NCBI RefSeq assembly: GCF_023715745.1
Contig: NZ_JAMBOV010000002.1
Coordinates: 372,001-436,000, forward strand
Direction: 5' to 3'
DNA from: Microbacterium oleivorans
GTDB taxonomy: Bacteria; Actinomycetota; Actinomycetes; Actinomycetales; Microbacteriaceae
DNA length: 64,000 nt
Shown here: piece by piece, positions 33,027 through 42,307 of the stretch
Layout: the number at the start of each line of letters is the position of its first letter
How positions within the stretch are numbered: the first letter of the stretch is position 1
Notes under the pieces: model-generated
Databases searched by the model: none
The model's input: the letters and a program-made list of their open reading frames with translations, nothing else
Told to the model about the DNA's origin: nothing
Made by a program: the position numbers and the translations under genes

Positions 33027-34051
33027 ACGTTCTCTCGCTGACCGCGCTCCGCGGTGCGCTCCTGCTGCGTGGGGGGCACGACGTCGAGCAGGACCTGACC
33101 GACGACCGCCTCCGCCGTGACGCCGTCGAACTCCGCCTCGGGATCGAGGATCAGTCGGTGTGCCAGCACAGGGACGGCCAGCGCCTTCACGTCGTCAGGG
33201 GTCACATAGGTACGCCGGTGCGCGAGCGCCCAGGTGCGGGCGGCCTTCGTCAACGCGAGCGCTCCGCGCACGCTGACACCCAGGCGCACCTCCCGTGCCA
33301 GGCGGGTCGCCTCGACGATGCGGGCGATGTAGTCGAGCACGAGCGGGCCCAGGTGAGCGCCGCGCGCGATGTCGGCCATGCTCACGACCCCCTGCGGGGT
33401 GATGACGGGGCCGACCTCGCGCGGGCCGTCGCCGGAGCCGTCGAGGATGCGGATCGTGGCCGCACGGTCGGGGTAGCCGAGCGACGTCTTCATCAGGAAG
33501 CGGTCCAGCTGAGCCTCGGGCAGGCGGTAGGTGCCGGCCTGCTCGACCGGATTCTGGGTGGCCACGACCAGGAAGGGGACACCCACGCCGCGCGTGATGC
33601 CGTCGACGGTGACGTGACCCTCCTCCATGACCTCCAGGAGAGCGGACTGGGTCTTCGGCGACGCGCGGTTGATCTCGTCCGCCAGCACGACGTTCGCGAA
33701 GATCGGACCCTGATGGAACTCGAACTCACCGCGCCGCTGGTCGTAGACGGTGATGCCGGTGACGTCGCCCGGCAGGAGATCGGGCGTGAACTGGATGCGG
33801 GAGCTCGTCCCCTGGACCGAACGGCCCATCGCACGAGCGAGCGAGGTCTTGCCGGTGCCGGGGTAGTCCTCCAGGAGCAGGTGCCCCTCGGAGACCATCG
33901 CCGTGAACGCGAGCTCGATGACGTGCCGCTTGCCGAGCACCACCTGTTCGACGTTGTCCACGAGCTTGGTGAAGGTGTCGGCGAACCAGGCGCCCTGCTC
34001 CGGGGTGATCGTCATCGTGGTCCTCTCGGATCGCTCGGCGGGGAGGGTCAT
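33023..34051 (-). CDS. MoxR-family AAA+ ATPase
   Basis: A 342-residue AAA+ chaperone-like ATPase. Walker A is PGTGKT at 64-69, Walker B VVLADEIN at 121-128, followed by RASPKTQSALLEVMEEG, sensor 1 VVATQNPVEQAGTYRLPEAQ and the helical lid with SVRGALALTKAARTWAL. MoxR proteins remodel or activate partner proteins, classically together with DUF58/VWA proteins, which is the next gene. The start at 34051 is preferred because it overlaps the upstream stop (ATGA) and has GGAGGG before it; an internal ATG at 34015 also has a fair ribosome binding site. Confidence 0.92.
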   Translation of the reverse strand: MTLPAERSERTTMTITPEQGAWFADTFTKLVDNVEQVVLGKRHVIELAFTAMVSEGHLLLEDYPGTGKTSLARAMGRSVQGTSSRIQFTPDLLPGDVTGITVYDQRRGEFEFHQGPIFANVVLADEINRASPKTQSALLEVMEEGHVTVDGITRGVGVPFLVVATQNPVEQAGTYRLPEAQLDRFLMKTSLGYPDRAATIRILDGSGDGPREVGPVITPQGVVSMADIARGAHLGPLVLDYIARIVEATRLAREVRLGVSVRGALALTKAARTWALAHRRTYVTPDDVKALAVPVLAHRLILDPEAEFDGVTAEAVVGQVLLDVVPPTQQERTAERGQRENV

Positions 34052-37000
34052 GGTCCCTCCGCGCCGGGCGGCGTGGTCTCGGTCGGGTCCGGATCATCTG
34101 TGGGGTCCGGACCCGGGGCGGGGGGAGGCTCGGTCGGCGGCGGGATCTGCTCGCAGTCGACGCCGACGGTCACCGGATCGAGTTCGCGGAGCGCGCCGGT
34201 CCATCCGATCGTGTACTCCACTCGCTGCACTCCGGATGCACCCTCGGTGACATCCTTGCGGACGGATGCCACATCGGCGCCGATCCCACTCGGGAACCAG
34301 TCGGGAGCCGCCTCGTCGGAGCGGCACGACGGCAGGTCGTTCGTCGAGACGAACACGGGCCAGTCGGCGCTCCCGCGGGCGGGGACGATCGGGGTCGGAT
34401 CGGAGCACTCGACCTCGATGCCCACGAAGGTGTCGCACCACTGGGCGCTCCACTGATCGTCCGGCTCGTTGACACGGGGGGCGAAGGCGTCGACCACCTG
34501 GCCGTTCCGGAGGTATCGCAGCCGCGCGTCGTCGAAGGGCGGTCGTCCCGGATCGCTGTGCGCGCTCGCCGCGTAGGTGAACCCGGATCCCTGGTCCCCG
34601 GTCGGTGCGGCGGACACGGTGTACGTGAGTTGAGCCGGCGCGCTGACGCTCCCCGTGGGACGGGCGGTGATCTCGCCGGCCGTGACGCCGAAGCCGTCTC
34701 GTCCCTGATAGGTGCTCGTGACGCAGACGTAGACGGTCTTCGAGCGGAAGGCCTCGGCGGCGAACGTCCGGCGGGACTCGCGGGTGTCGGGCGTGCACTG
34801 CGCCGCGGACTGCTCGCTGTACCCGAACAGCGGCTCGGTGCCTTCGCTCTCCGCCGTGACCTGTACCGAGACGGTCATGGAGTCGGAGGTCGTCGACTGC
34901 GACAGCGACACGTTCGGCGCACCCACGCCGTGGGCCTGCAGCTCGAGCGAGCGCCCCTCGCTCGAGCCGCCTGCGACCCGCGGCAGCTCGAACTCCGTGA
35001 GCGGTGTCGCCGTGAGGCTCTTCGCATCGTTGGCGCCGACGAGATAGCCGGTGAAGACAGCCACGCCGTTCCGCACCGATTGCGTCGCGCTGCCCGCGAC
35101 CCCTCCGGCGAGGCGGACGCTGCCGGTCGTGTCGTCGAGACCGGTCACCGTGACTGTGGCACGTCCGCCGTCGCGCCCGTTCGGCACCGGCTCGAAGCTC
35201 GCGCCCGTCGGTCGGGAGGGTGGCCGGTAGGCCCACGCCTCGGTGCGGGCGGTGCCACGGGAGGCGCCGACCCCGTTCACCGCACGCGCCTCGTACACGC
35301 GCTGCTCGCCGACGGGGGCGGAGATCGGTTCGCATCTGCCCGACGCGGGGCACGAGGCGACCTCGCGCCCGTTCAGCGTGATGCGGTAGCCCTCGACAGC
35401 GGGGTAGGAGGCGGTGTCCGATGTGACCCGGAGCGACACCGAGTCATCCGTGTAGGCCGTCCACTCCAGCCGCGTCGGGTCGGCGGGCAGCCCTCGCAGG
35501 TCGAGGATCACCGAGCCGTTGCGGTCGCCACTGGACTGGCGGCCCTGGGCGTCCTCGACGACGAACGTCCCCGCGCAGCGCGCGGCACCCTCGGCATCCG
35601 ACCGCCAACTGGCGCGCACCGCGCGATCGCCCGCCGGCGCGAAGCTGACCCCCGCACAGGTGCCCGAGCTCGCAGCGGCTACGACCCGGAGCGGGGTGCC
35701 GGGCAGTGGGTTGACCTCGCCGTCGGCGCCGATCACCTCGATCGTGCAGGAGGAGCTGCCGTCGGATTGCGAGCAGGTCTGCACCGCCGACCCTCCGCGC
35801 GGGAGGGCGGACGGCGACGGCCCGACGGTGAGGACGAGCCCCGCGGGACTCGCATCGGGGTGGCTCGGGAGGGAGATCCTCACCTGCTCCTCGCGGCCGG
35901 GACGCGCCTCGTCGAGAGCCGTCACCGCGACGAGGGCACCGTCCGCGGCAACCTCGAACTGGTCACCGGAGTAGTCGACGTCGAAGACGAGTGCGTCCTC
36001 GTCGGCGACACCGGCCCAGCGCACCATCCGCGTCAGGTCGTAGGTCTGCGTCTGCCCGGGACGGACGCCGAGCGAGGCGCTGCGCAACGACGGCTGCGGG
36101 ATCTCCGCCTCGACCTCGACGGGGAGCGTCAGGTAGGTCGGCTGCTGCTGCCCGGCGACCCGTGCGGCGACGATGCAGGAGTCCGACCACGGGGCGCCGC
36201 GCCCGGCGGTGTAGCGCACCACAGTGCCCGACACGACGCGGCATGACGCATCGGCGCGGGCACCGCCGGCCTTGGCGCCGTCGCGGTCCACGACCAGGAC
36301 GGCGTCGTCCGGCAGGGCGACGAGATCCGCGACGTCCGCATCGACGCTCTCACCCTCGCGCACGCGGAGCGGGTCGAGGCCCGCGCGGAGGGCGACGCGC
36401 ACGTCGTCGGTGCCCGGGACGCGCAGGAACCCGTAGGTCGTCACGTCGGTGCCGTCGTAGGCCGTCCCGCTCACGGCGAAGGGGATGAGCCGCGTGCGCT
36501 CGGGGAGCGGACCCGAGATCCGCCAGCCCGACACGCGGAGGTCGCTCGGGTCGCCCCACAGGCGCAGGCTCAGGCCGGCCGGATCGCCTGCGGTCCACGA
36601 CACGCGGCCGCTGAGGACGTCCACTCCGCCCGTGAACCCGTCCCGGTCCTCGATCGAGAGCACCGTGTCGGCGATGACGGGATGATCGGGGACGGGATCG
36701 CGCACGACCTTCACCACGAGGAGCCCGATCGCGGTGTCGCCGTCCGCGTTGGAGACCTCGTACGTGTAGGAGAAGGTCCCGAGCGCGGTGCCGGCGACGA
36801 CGGTGACCGCGCCGTCGTCGGCCACGGTGATGCGGTCGGCCAGTGCCGCGTATTCGGGACCGTCCTCCGGAGCGTTCGGTGTGACGCCGGTGAGTTCGAG
36901 GGGGCTGTCGAACGGATCGACGTCGTTGTCGGTGGGCCGCACCACGACCGTGCTGTCCATGCCCGCCTGCACCTGGACGTAGTCGCTGAAGGTGACGGGG

Positions 37001-40000
37001 CTCGGGTCGCTCTGTCGGGCGATCACCCCGACGCGCACCTCGGCGGTGCCCGTGCGACCCCGGGCATCCTTCACCCGGTATTCGAACCGCACTTGGCCGG
37101 TCGCACCCTCGCGGCTCGTGTAGACGATCGACTGACCGTCCGCGGAGATCGTCGCCGACCCGTCGGCGGGCTGGGTGGTGATGGCGTCGAGGGAGACGTC
37201 GTCGCCGTCGGGATCGACGCCGTATCTGTCGAAGCCGATCGTGACCGACTGGCCCGCGACCACGCGACCGACGAGCGCGCGGGGGACCGGATCGCGGTTC
37301 TCGTCGCCCCCGGTGACGGTGACCGTGACGCGGGCGGTGTCGACGATGTCGGGGAATCCGAGCCGGTAGACCGTGTACGTCAGGGCGTACGTGCCCGCCT
37401 CGCGCGGCGCCAGATACCGCAGCATCCGCCCCGAGGCGAAGGCGAGACCGCCGCCGGTCTCGTTCACGATCGACGACGGGTCGATCGCGATGAGGGCGCC
37501 CGCGGGTGCGTGGTCGTTGTCGAGGACGGGGATGTCGACCTGCGTCCCGCCGCGTACGGTGACCGTGTCGTCGACGGCGATCGGCCGCTCCGCCGATCCG
37601 GTCGGCAGCAGGATGACGGTGACCTCGCCCTCCGCGAGGGGTGCCGAGCCCTCGCGGCCGTCGGTGAGCCGGTAGCGCACGACACCGAGACGGCCCGGTT
37701 CGCCGTCGTCGGTGGTCCCGCTGACACGGAGGAGGCTCTGCCCGACGAGGTCGACGGCGAGAGAGGCCGTCGGATCGCTGTCGGGTCGGATGTCCTTGAG
37801 CAGCAGGACGACACCGGCCGGGTTCGAGGCCGCCGAGGCGACGTCGATCGTCGTGTCCTCACCCGGGCGCACGAAGGCGGTCAGAGGGGGTGTGGTCACG
37901 ACCGCGTCGGCGGGATCGCGGACCGTGATGCGGGCGATGGCGGATGCCTCACCGACCCCGTCGCGCACGGAGTACTGCACGACGTACGAGCCGGCCTCCC
38001 GGGCGTCGAAGGTCATGCGCAGCGTCGCGGGGTTCGGCGTGACCGTCGTCCGCTCCGTGTCGAGGGCGACGAGGGAGCCGATGGTGAGTGCGCCGGCCGC
38101 GCCGGTGACGTGAGGGGCCAGGTCGATGTCGAGCGGCTCGCCGACGACCCCTGTCGCCGCGAAGGACTCGGCGTGGAGATCGGGTGAGGGGGTGACCCGT
38201 ACCGTGACCGCCTGGGCCGCTGTCGCGCCGCGCGCGTCGGAGACGACGACCGAGACCGGGATGCTCGCAGCCTCCGTCGCGTTCGGATCCGGGTGCCGGT
38301 ACGTGAACTCGCCCTCCGGCGAGGTGGTCGCGGTGCCGACCGAGGGCGCCCCGTCGATCCCGGCGAGGTACACGGGGTCGCCGTCGGGGTCGACCCAGCC
38401 GCGCAGCAGGTCGGCCGAGACGGTGCCGCCGGGGGCGACGGACAGCGCGGGCCACGTGGCGAGGCATCCATCGACTCCGCACCAGACCGGCGCCGCGTTG
38501 TCCTCCTCGGGCACGACGCGCAGGGTCACGGTCGCGTACTCGGAGAGTCGTCCGCCGGTGGACGTGCCGTCGGTGATGCGATAGCGGAAGGTCGTCGTCC
38601 CAGTCGCCTCCGGGGCGACGCTGAAGGAGATCTGCTGCTCCGCGCTCGTGACCGAGGCGGTGCCGAACGCGCTGTCGACGCCCTCGATCCCGCCGACGTC
38701 GATGCTCAGGACGTCCTCGTTGGGGTCGTGGTCGTTCAGGAGCACGGGGAGGAGGGCGACCGATCCCGCCCGCACACCGAAGTCGTCGTCGACGGCGACG
38801 GGTGGCTTCGGGTCGAGGACGCGCTCGACCGGATCGTCGTTCTGCGGCGCGGCCTCGCTCGTGTCCTCGACCCGCCACTGCTGCGACGACGGGATGAGCG
38901 CACCGTCGGGGACGCGCCACACCCAGCCCGACGCACGATCGTTCAGCGCCATCCGCGAGCCGTTGCCGATGAACACGGGATCGACCGCGTCGCCGATGTC
39001 GGCGCCCGCATAGTCCAACGACGTCGTCTCGGACGGCCGGCTGCTCGACCAGAGCGTGCCCGCTCCCGCACCGTCGCCGAGCCACGCTGCGTGGACGGTT
39101 CCGCCCGACGCCACGGGGACGGCGGGCGTCCCGAGACCGGGGGAGTCGAGGACCCGCTCTGCATCTCCCGCATCGAGCGGGATCCGCGTGATGCCGCCGG
39201 GGTCGGCGATCACGACGCCGGTCCCGCCCGTCGCGGCCCGCTGGAGGACGGCACCGCTGACCGGTTCCGACGCGACGACGTCGTCCCGATCCTCGACGGC
39301 GACGTCGCCGGTCGCGACGTCGTAGAGCACCCAGCGGCCGCCGACGGCGCTCAGCTGCGCGTCGACGGGTGAGATGGGCGTCGGGTCCTGGGCGAGGATG
39401 CGGCCGGTCGCCGCGTCGGCGCGCACGATGACGCTCTCAGCCGCCGAATAGGCGTACGCGACACCGTCGGCGTCGACCGCGACGGCGGATGCCGCGAAGC
39501 TCGGAGCCTGTTCGCCGGGCTCCCGTTCGACCTCGGCATACGGGTCGATCGGCGATGCCGCCCCGTCGCCGGACAGTGTCGCACCGAAGACCCCGCCGCC
39601 TTCGGTGCGGTAGACGATCGCGTCGCCGGCGGAGACGATCTCGATGGTGCCGGCCGGAGTCGGCGACGAGGCGTCCTCGTCGTCCCCGGTGAGGTCGGCG
39701 GGCTGGGCGAGGTCGACGTCGGAGAAGGTCGACCCGCCCTCGCTGAACACGAACAGACGGTCGGCGGTCTGGGCGACCTGTGTCGCATTGACCACCTGCT
39801 TGACCGTGTCGACCTCGCGGAGATCGAGGTTCACGCGGGCGTAGCCGCTGCCGGCTCCGGTCTGAAGCGCCCAGACGGTCGGGTCCTCGACGGGCGTCTG
39901 CTGCGCGTCGTAGCCCGGCCAGACGACGGCGAGCGTCCCGACCACCGCGACGATCGCGGCGACGGCACCGGCGCCGATCCAGGTCGAACGGCGGACGGGA

Positions 40001-40026
40001 GGGCGGTCGTCGGGCGGGCGCGCCAT
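34048..40026 (-). CDS. 1992-residue Ig-like/fibronectin-type III surface protein (PFNA Fn3-like)
   Basis: The largest gene in the window. A short cytoplasmic N-terminus and one membrane helix at about 17-36 (WIGAGAVAAIVAVVGTLAVV) suggest a type II surface protein. Residues 50-390 form repeated beta strands that look like a propeller. Several cadherin/Ig-like repeats follow from about 415 to 1270, marked by LLNDHDPNEDVLSIDV, GWVDPDGDPVYLAGID, VLDNDHAPAG, YGVDPDGDDVSLDAI and PTDNDVDPFDSPLELTGV. From about 1480 the protein changes to fibronectin-III-like segments with paired Cys, ending in a Pro/Thr-rich acidic tail. It lies between kinase and MoxR exactly as fn3 does in the Bifidobacterium PFNA cluster. 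The ligand is unknown. Confidence 0.82.
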   Translation of the reverse strand: MARPPDDRPPVRRSTWIGAGAVAAIVAVVGTLAVVWPGYDAQQTPVEDPTVWALQTGAGSGYARVNLDLREVDTVKQVVNATQVAQTADRLFVFSEGGSTFSDVDLAQPADLTGDDEDASSPTPAGTIEIVSAGDAIVYRTEGGGVFGATLSGDGAASPIDPYAEVEREPGEQAPSFAASAVAVDADGVAYAYSAAESVIVRADAATGRILAQDPTPISPVDAQLSAVGGRWVLYDVATGDVAVEDRDDVVASEPVSGAVLQRAATGGTGVVIADPGGITRIPLDAGDAERVLDSPGLGTPAVPVASGGTVHAAWLGDGAGAGTLWSSSRPSETTSLDYAGADIGDAVDPVFIGNGSRMALNDRASGWVWRVPDGALIPSSQQWRVEDTSEAAPQNDDPVERVLDPKPPVAVDDDFGVRAGSVALLPVLLNDHDPNEDVLSIDVGGIEGVDSAFGTASVTSAEQQISFSVAPEATGTTTFRYRITDGTSTGGRLSEYATVTLRVVPEEDNAAPVWCGVDGCLATWPALSVAPGGTVSADLLRGWVDPDGDPVYLAGIDGAPSVGTATTSPEGEFTYRHPDPNATEAASIPVSVVVSDARGATAAQAVTVRVTPSPDLHAESFAATGVVGEPLDIDLAPHVTGAAGALTIGSLVALDTERTTVTPNPATLRMTFDAREAGSYVVQYSVRDGVGEASAIARITVRDPADAVVTTPPLTAFVRPGEDTTIDVASAASNPAGVVLLLKDIRPDSDPTASLAVDLVGQSLLRVSGTTDDGEPGRLGVVRYRLTDGREGSAPLAEGEVTVILLPTGSAERPIAVDDTVTVRGGTQVDIPVLDNDHAPAGALIAIDPSSIVNETGGGLAFASGRMLRYLAPREAGTYALTYTVYRLGFPDIVDTARVTVTVTGGDENRDPVPRALVGRVVAGQSVTIGFDRYGVDPDGDDVSLDAITTQPADGSATISADGQSIVYTSREGATGQVRFEYRVKDARGRTGTAEVRVGVIARQSDPSPVTFSDYVQVQAGMDSTVVVRPTDNDVDPFDSPLELTGVTPNAPEDGPEYAALADRITVADDGAVTVVAGTALGTFSYTYEVSNADGDTAIGLLVVKVVRDPVPDHPVIADTVLSIEDRDGFTGGVDVLSGRVSWTAGDPAGLSLRLWGDPSDLRVSGWRISGPLPERTRLIPFAVSGTAYDGTDVTTYGFLRVPGTDDVRVALRAGLDPLRVREGESVDADVADLVALPDDAVLVVDRDGAKAGGARADASCRVVSGTVVRYTAGRGAPWSDSCIVAARVAGQQQPTYLTLPVEVEAEIPQPSLRSASLGVRPGQTQTYDLTRMVRWAGVADEDALVFDVDYSGDQFEVAADGALVAVTALDEARPGREEQVRISLPSHPDASPAGLVLTVGPSPSALPRGGSAVQTCSQSDGSSSCTIEVIGADGEVNPLPGTPLRVVAAASSGTCAGVSFAPAGDRAVRASWRSDAEGAARCAGTFVVEDAQGRQSSGDRNGSVILDLRGLPADPTRLEWTAYTDDSVSLRVTSDTASYPAVEGYRITLNGREVASCPASGRCEPISAPVGEQRVYEARAVNGVGASRGTARTEAWAYRPPSRPTGASFEPVPNGRDGGRATVTVTGLDDTTGSVRLAGGVAGSATQSVRNGVAVFTGYLVGANDAKSLTATPLTEFELPRVAGGSSEGRSLELQAHGVGAPNVSLSQSTTSDSMTVSVQVTAESEGTEPLFGYSEQSAAQCTPDTRESRRTFAAEAFRSKTVYVCVTSTYQGRDGFGVTAGEITARPTGSVSAPAQLTYTVSAAPTGDQGSGFTYAASAHSDPGRPPFDDARLRYLRNGQVVDAFAPRVNEPDDQWSAQWCDTFVGIEVECSDPTPIVPARGSADWPVFVSTNDLPSCRSDEAAPDWFPSGIGADVASVRKDVTEGASGVQRVEYTIGWTGALRELDPVTVGVDCEQIPPPTEPPPAPGPDPTDDPDPTETTPPGAEGP

Positions 40027-41181
40027 TCAGCCGGCTCCGCCGAGGAGGAAGAACGTCGTCGCGGCGCCCGCACCGGCGAGCACGACGCCGCCGACGACCA
40101 TCGCGATCACGGTGCCCCGCCGCATCCGCTCGGCCGGCTCGGCACCCGCCAGCACCGTGCCCTCGTCGGGCCGCCGCGGCGGCGTCCGACGCCGGCGTTC
40201 CGGGCGCGCCGTGGCGCGGGTGACGGAGGAGCGGACGGGCCCGCGCGGGCGGTCGTCGCCGAAGTCCACGTGGGCTCCCGCCGAGGCCCACTCGTCGACG
40301 GCCACCTCCAGCGGGGTGTGCGGCAGTCCCATGCGGTGCTGGACGAGCTGCAGGTCGTGCGCGAGAGCGGCGGCTGAGGGGTGGCGCGCGGCAGGGTCGC
40401 GGCTGAGCGCGCGCGCCAGCACGGCGTCGAGTTCCGGCGGCACGTCCGCGCGACCGACGGGGGTGTAGACCGCCTTCCGGATGCGCGCCTTCAACTGGTC
40501 GCGCGTGTTCTGTCCGCGTCCGGGACGCTCGAACGGGCTGCGTCCCGCCAGCAGGGAGTAGACCGTGGCGCCCAGGCTCCACACCTCGGCCGCGATGGAC
40601 CCCGAGACCCGCTCGTCGACGATCTCGGGCGCCGACCACGGCACCGACATGGCGAAGACCTCCTCGGCCTCGGGCCTGCCGTCGACGGCGGCGGCGATGC
40701 CGAAGTCGGACAGCACGGGCGACCCGAATGCCGTCACCAGGATGTTCGAGGGTTTGATGTCCCGGTGGAGCAGACCGGCGCGATGCGCGGTCTCGAGCGC
40801 TGAGCCGATCTTGACTCCGAGCTGCAGGACCTCGGACACCGGGATCTCCTCGCGACGGTACCGGTGGGTCAGCGAGGTCGGGCAGTACTCCATGACGAGG
40901 TACGGTCTGCCGTCGGCCGAGACGGACGCCTCGTGGATCGTGAGGATCGAGGGGTGCGCGCTCAGACGCGCCATGACGTCGGCCTCAGCGTTGAACATCC
41001 GCAGCACGTTCTCATCGACGACGTCCTCCAGCAGGACCTTCACCGCGACGGGCCGTCGCGGCAGGTTCTGCTCGAACAGGAAGACGTCCGCGAATCCGCC
41101 GGCGCCCAACGGTCGGACGTAGGTGAAGCCCGAGATCCCGGGCGGTGTCGAGGGGAGTCTGCTGGACACGCGGCCCGTCAT
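40027..41181 (-). CDS. Membrane-anchored Ser/Thr protein kinase (PASTA-less, Pkn type)
   Basis: A 384-residue kinase. Hanks motifs are complete: Gly loop GAGGFADV at 26-33, Lys48 in VAVKVL, HRDIKPSN at 139-146, DFG at 159-161, then PWSAPEI and EVWSLGATVYSLLAGRSPF. A basic, Pro-rich juxtamembrane segment (RATARPERRRRTPPRRPDEG) leads to one membrane helix at about 359-380, after which only a few residues remain. It therefore has no extracellular sensor of its own. It overlaps the FHA gene by four bases and is followed directly by the Ig-like protein (TGAATG), which could sense for it. Likely targets are the Thr-rich and FHA proteins of the operon. Confidence 0.9.
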   Translation of the reverse strand: MTGRVSSRLPSTPPGISGFTYVRPLGAGGFADVFLFEQNLPRRPVAVKVLLEDVVDENVLRMFNAEADVMARLSAHPSILTIHEASVSADGRPYLVMEYCPTSLTHRYRREEIPVSEVLQLGVKIGSALETAHRAGLLHRDIKPSNILVTAFGSPVLSDFGIAAAVDGRPEAEEVFAMSVPWSAPEIVDERVSGSIAAEVWSLGATVYSLLAGRSPFERPGRGQNTRDQLKARIRKAVYTPVGRADVPPELDAVLARALSRDPAARHPSAAALAHDLQLVQHRMGLPHTPLEVAVDEWASAGAHVDFGDDRPRGPVRSSVTRATARPERRRRTPPRRPDEGTVLAGAEPAERMRRGTVIAMVVGGVVLAGAGAATTFFLLGGAG

Positions 41182-42281
41182 CCCGCCGTCAGCGGCCCGG
41201 CGGTGTCGAACACGGCGGTCACACCGTCACCCAGGTCGAGTTCGGTTCCGAGGGGCACGCGTGAGGCCGCACCGCCGCGCAGGAGCGCCGCTGCGCCGGT
41301 CGGCGGACGCACGATCGTGCCGTTCGTCGAGTCGAGGTCTCGCACCACCAGGGTGTCGCCGTCGAGGACGGCCTCGAGGTGCGTCCCCGAGATCTCCTTG
41401 CGCGGCGACGGTACCGGCTCGATGCGGGCCCCCGGGTGGCGCGCGGGCCGCGGGCTGCGGCCGAGGACGACGGGGCGGTCGAGCGGCACCGTGCGGCCAC
41501 CGGGCAGGCGCAGGGCGTAGCCCGTCGGGGCGGATCCGCGCCGCGAGGCGTACAGCGTCCGGTCGTCGGGTGCCTCCGTCGCTGCGGCGTCCTCGCGGAG
41601 GAAATCGGGGAGCTCGAGCTCCTCGTCGTCCCCGAACGGACGCGCGAACAGACTGCGGTCGACCGAGATGGTCTGCAGGACGTCGATCTCCTCGCCGCGG
41701 ACCGGGGCGGGCGCGGGAGGCGACACGGGCGGCGTCACCGTCGGGATCGCGACGGTCACGGGCGCCGCGGTCCCCGGGGGCGCATCGCCCTCGGCGGCCG
41801 GCGTGACGTCCGCCGAGGGCTCGCGCCCGGCGGGGAAGGGACGTCCCCACGACAGTTCGTCGGCGCGCGTCACGCCGAGCCCGAGGGGCAGGAGGTCGCC
41901 GCCGGCGGGTTCTGCTCCGAGGGCCAGACGGATGCCGACGGCGCCCGCCAGCGCCGTCTCGATCCACGTCCGCGCATCGGCGCCGGAGACCCGCGTGCGG
42001 TCGGAGGTCTCGACGACCGCACGGCCGCGCACGGCGACGCGCACGGCATCGGATCCGTCGTCGGGGAATTCGGCCACGGCGAAGTCGGGGAGGTCATGGA
42101 TCCCGCCGGCGACGAGGACGCTCAGCACGTCCTCGAGCACGGCGGTCTCGGCCGCGGCGGCGTTCCACAACCGGGCGATCACGCCCTCACCCACGCCGGA
42201 GCCGAGCAGGATCGCGAAGCGGTCGCCGGCGATGGCGTACCCGGCCTCGGCGGCGAGCGTCGGGGTGGGATAGCGGAACAC
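41178..42281 (-). CDS. FHA-domain protein heading the kinase/MoxR operon
   Basis: A 367-residue soluble protein. Residues 1-140 form an alpha/beta domain with GDRFAILLGSGVGEGVIARL and VLEDVLSVLVAGGIHDLPDF that I cannot place. A Pro-rich linker with acidic patches covers about 155-245. The C-terminal FHA domain (about 260-360) shows VVLGRSPRPARHP, ISGTHLEAVLDG and VRDLDSTNGTIVRPP. It may sense or scaffold phosphorylated proteins next to the kinase encoded immediately after it. GTG at 42281 has a TAGGCT box six bases upstream, so this is where the ten-gene operon begins. Confidence 0.8.
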   Translation of the reverse strand: MFRYPTPTLAAEAGYAIAGDRFAILLGSGVGEGVIARLWNAAAAETAVLEDVLSVLVAGGIHDLPDFAVAEFPDDGSDAVRVAVRGRAVVETSDRTRVSGADARTWIETALAGAVGIRLALGAEPAGGDLLPLGLGVTRADELSWGRPFPAGREPSADVTPAAEGDAPPGTAAPVTVAIPTVTPPVSPPAPAPVRGEEIDVLQTISVDRSLFARPFGDDEELELPDFLREDAAATEAPDDRTLYASRRGSAPTGYALRLPGGRTVPLDRPVVLGRSPRPARHPGARIEPVPSPRKEISGTHLEAVLDGDTLVVRDLDSTNGTIVRPPTGAAALLRGGAASRVPLGTELDLGDGVTAVFDTAGPLTAG

Positions 42282-42287
42282 GCCCCC

Positions 42288-42293
42288 AGCCTA
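42288..42293 (-). promoter_or_regulatory. -10 box of the FHA-kinase-MoxR operon
   Basis: TAGGCT on the minus strand, six bases before the GTG at 42281. It lies in the 26-base gap after the mannosyltransferase gene. It may be the only promoter for 16 kb of overlapping genes. Confidence 0.5.
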
Positions 42294-42307
42294 CTGACGG
42301 GTCGTCC

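Noticed and set aside
34558..36246. Long open frame on the plus strand across the Ig/FN3-like gene, and similar long frames opposite hrpA, hemH and the sugar transporters
   Set aside because: High GC keeps stop codons rare on the opposite strand. The translations are Arg/Pro/Ala-rich without family motifs, and the opposite frames encode recognisable or well-structured proteins.
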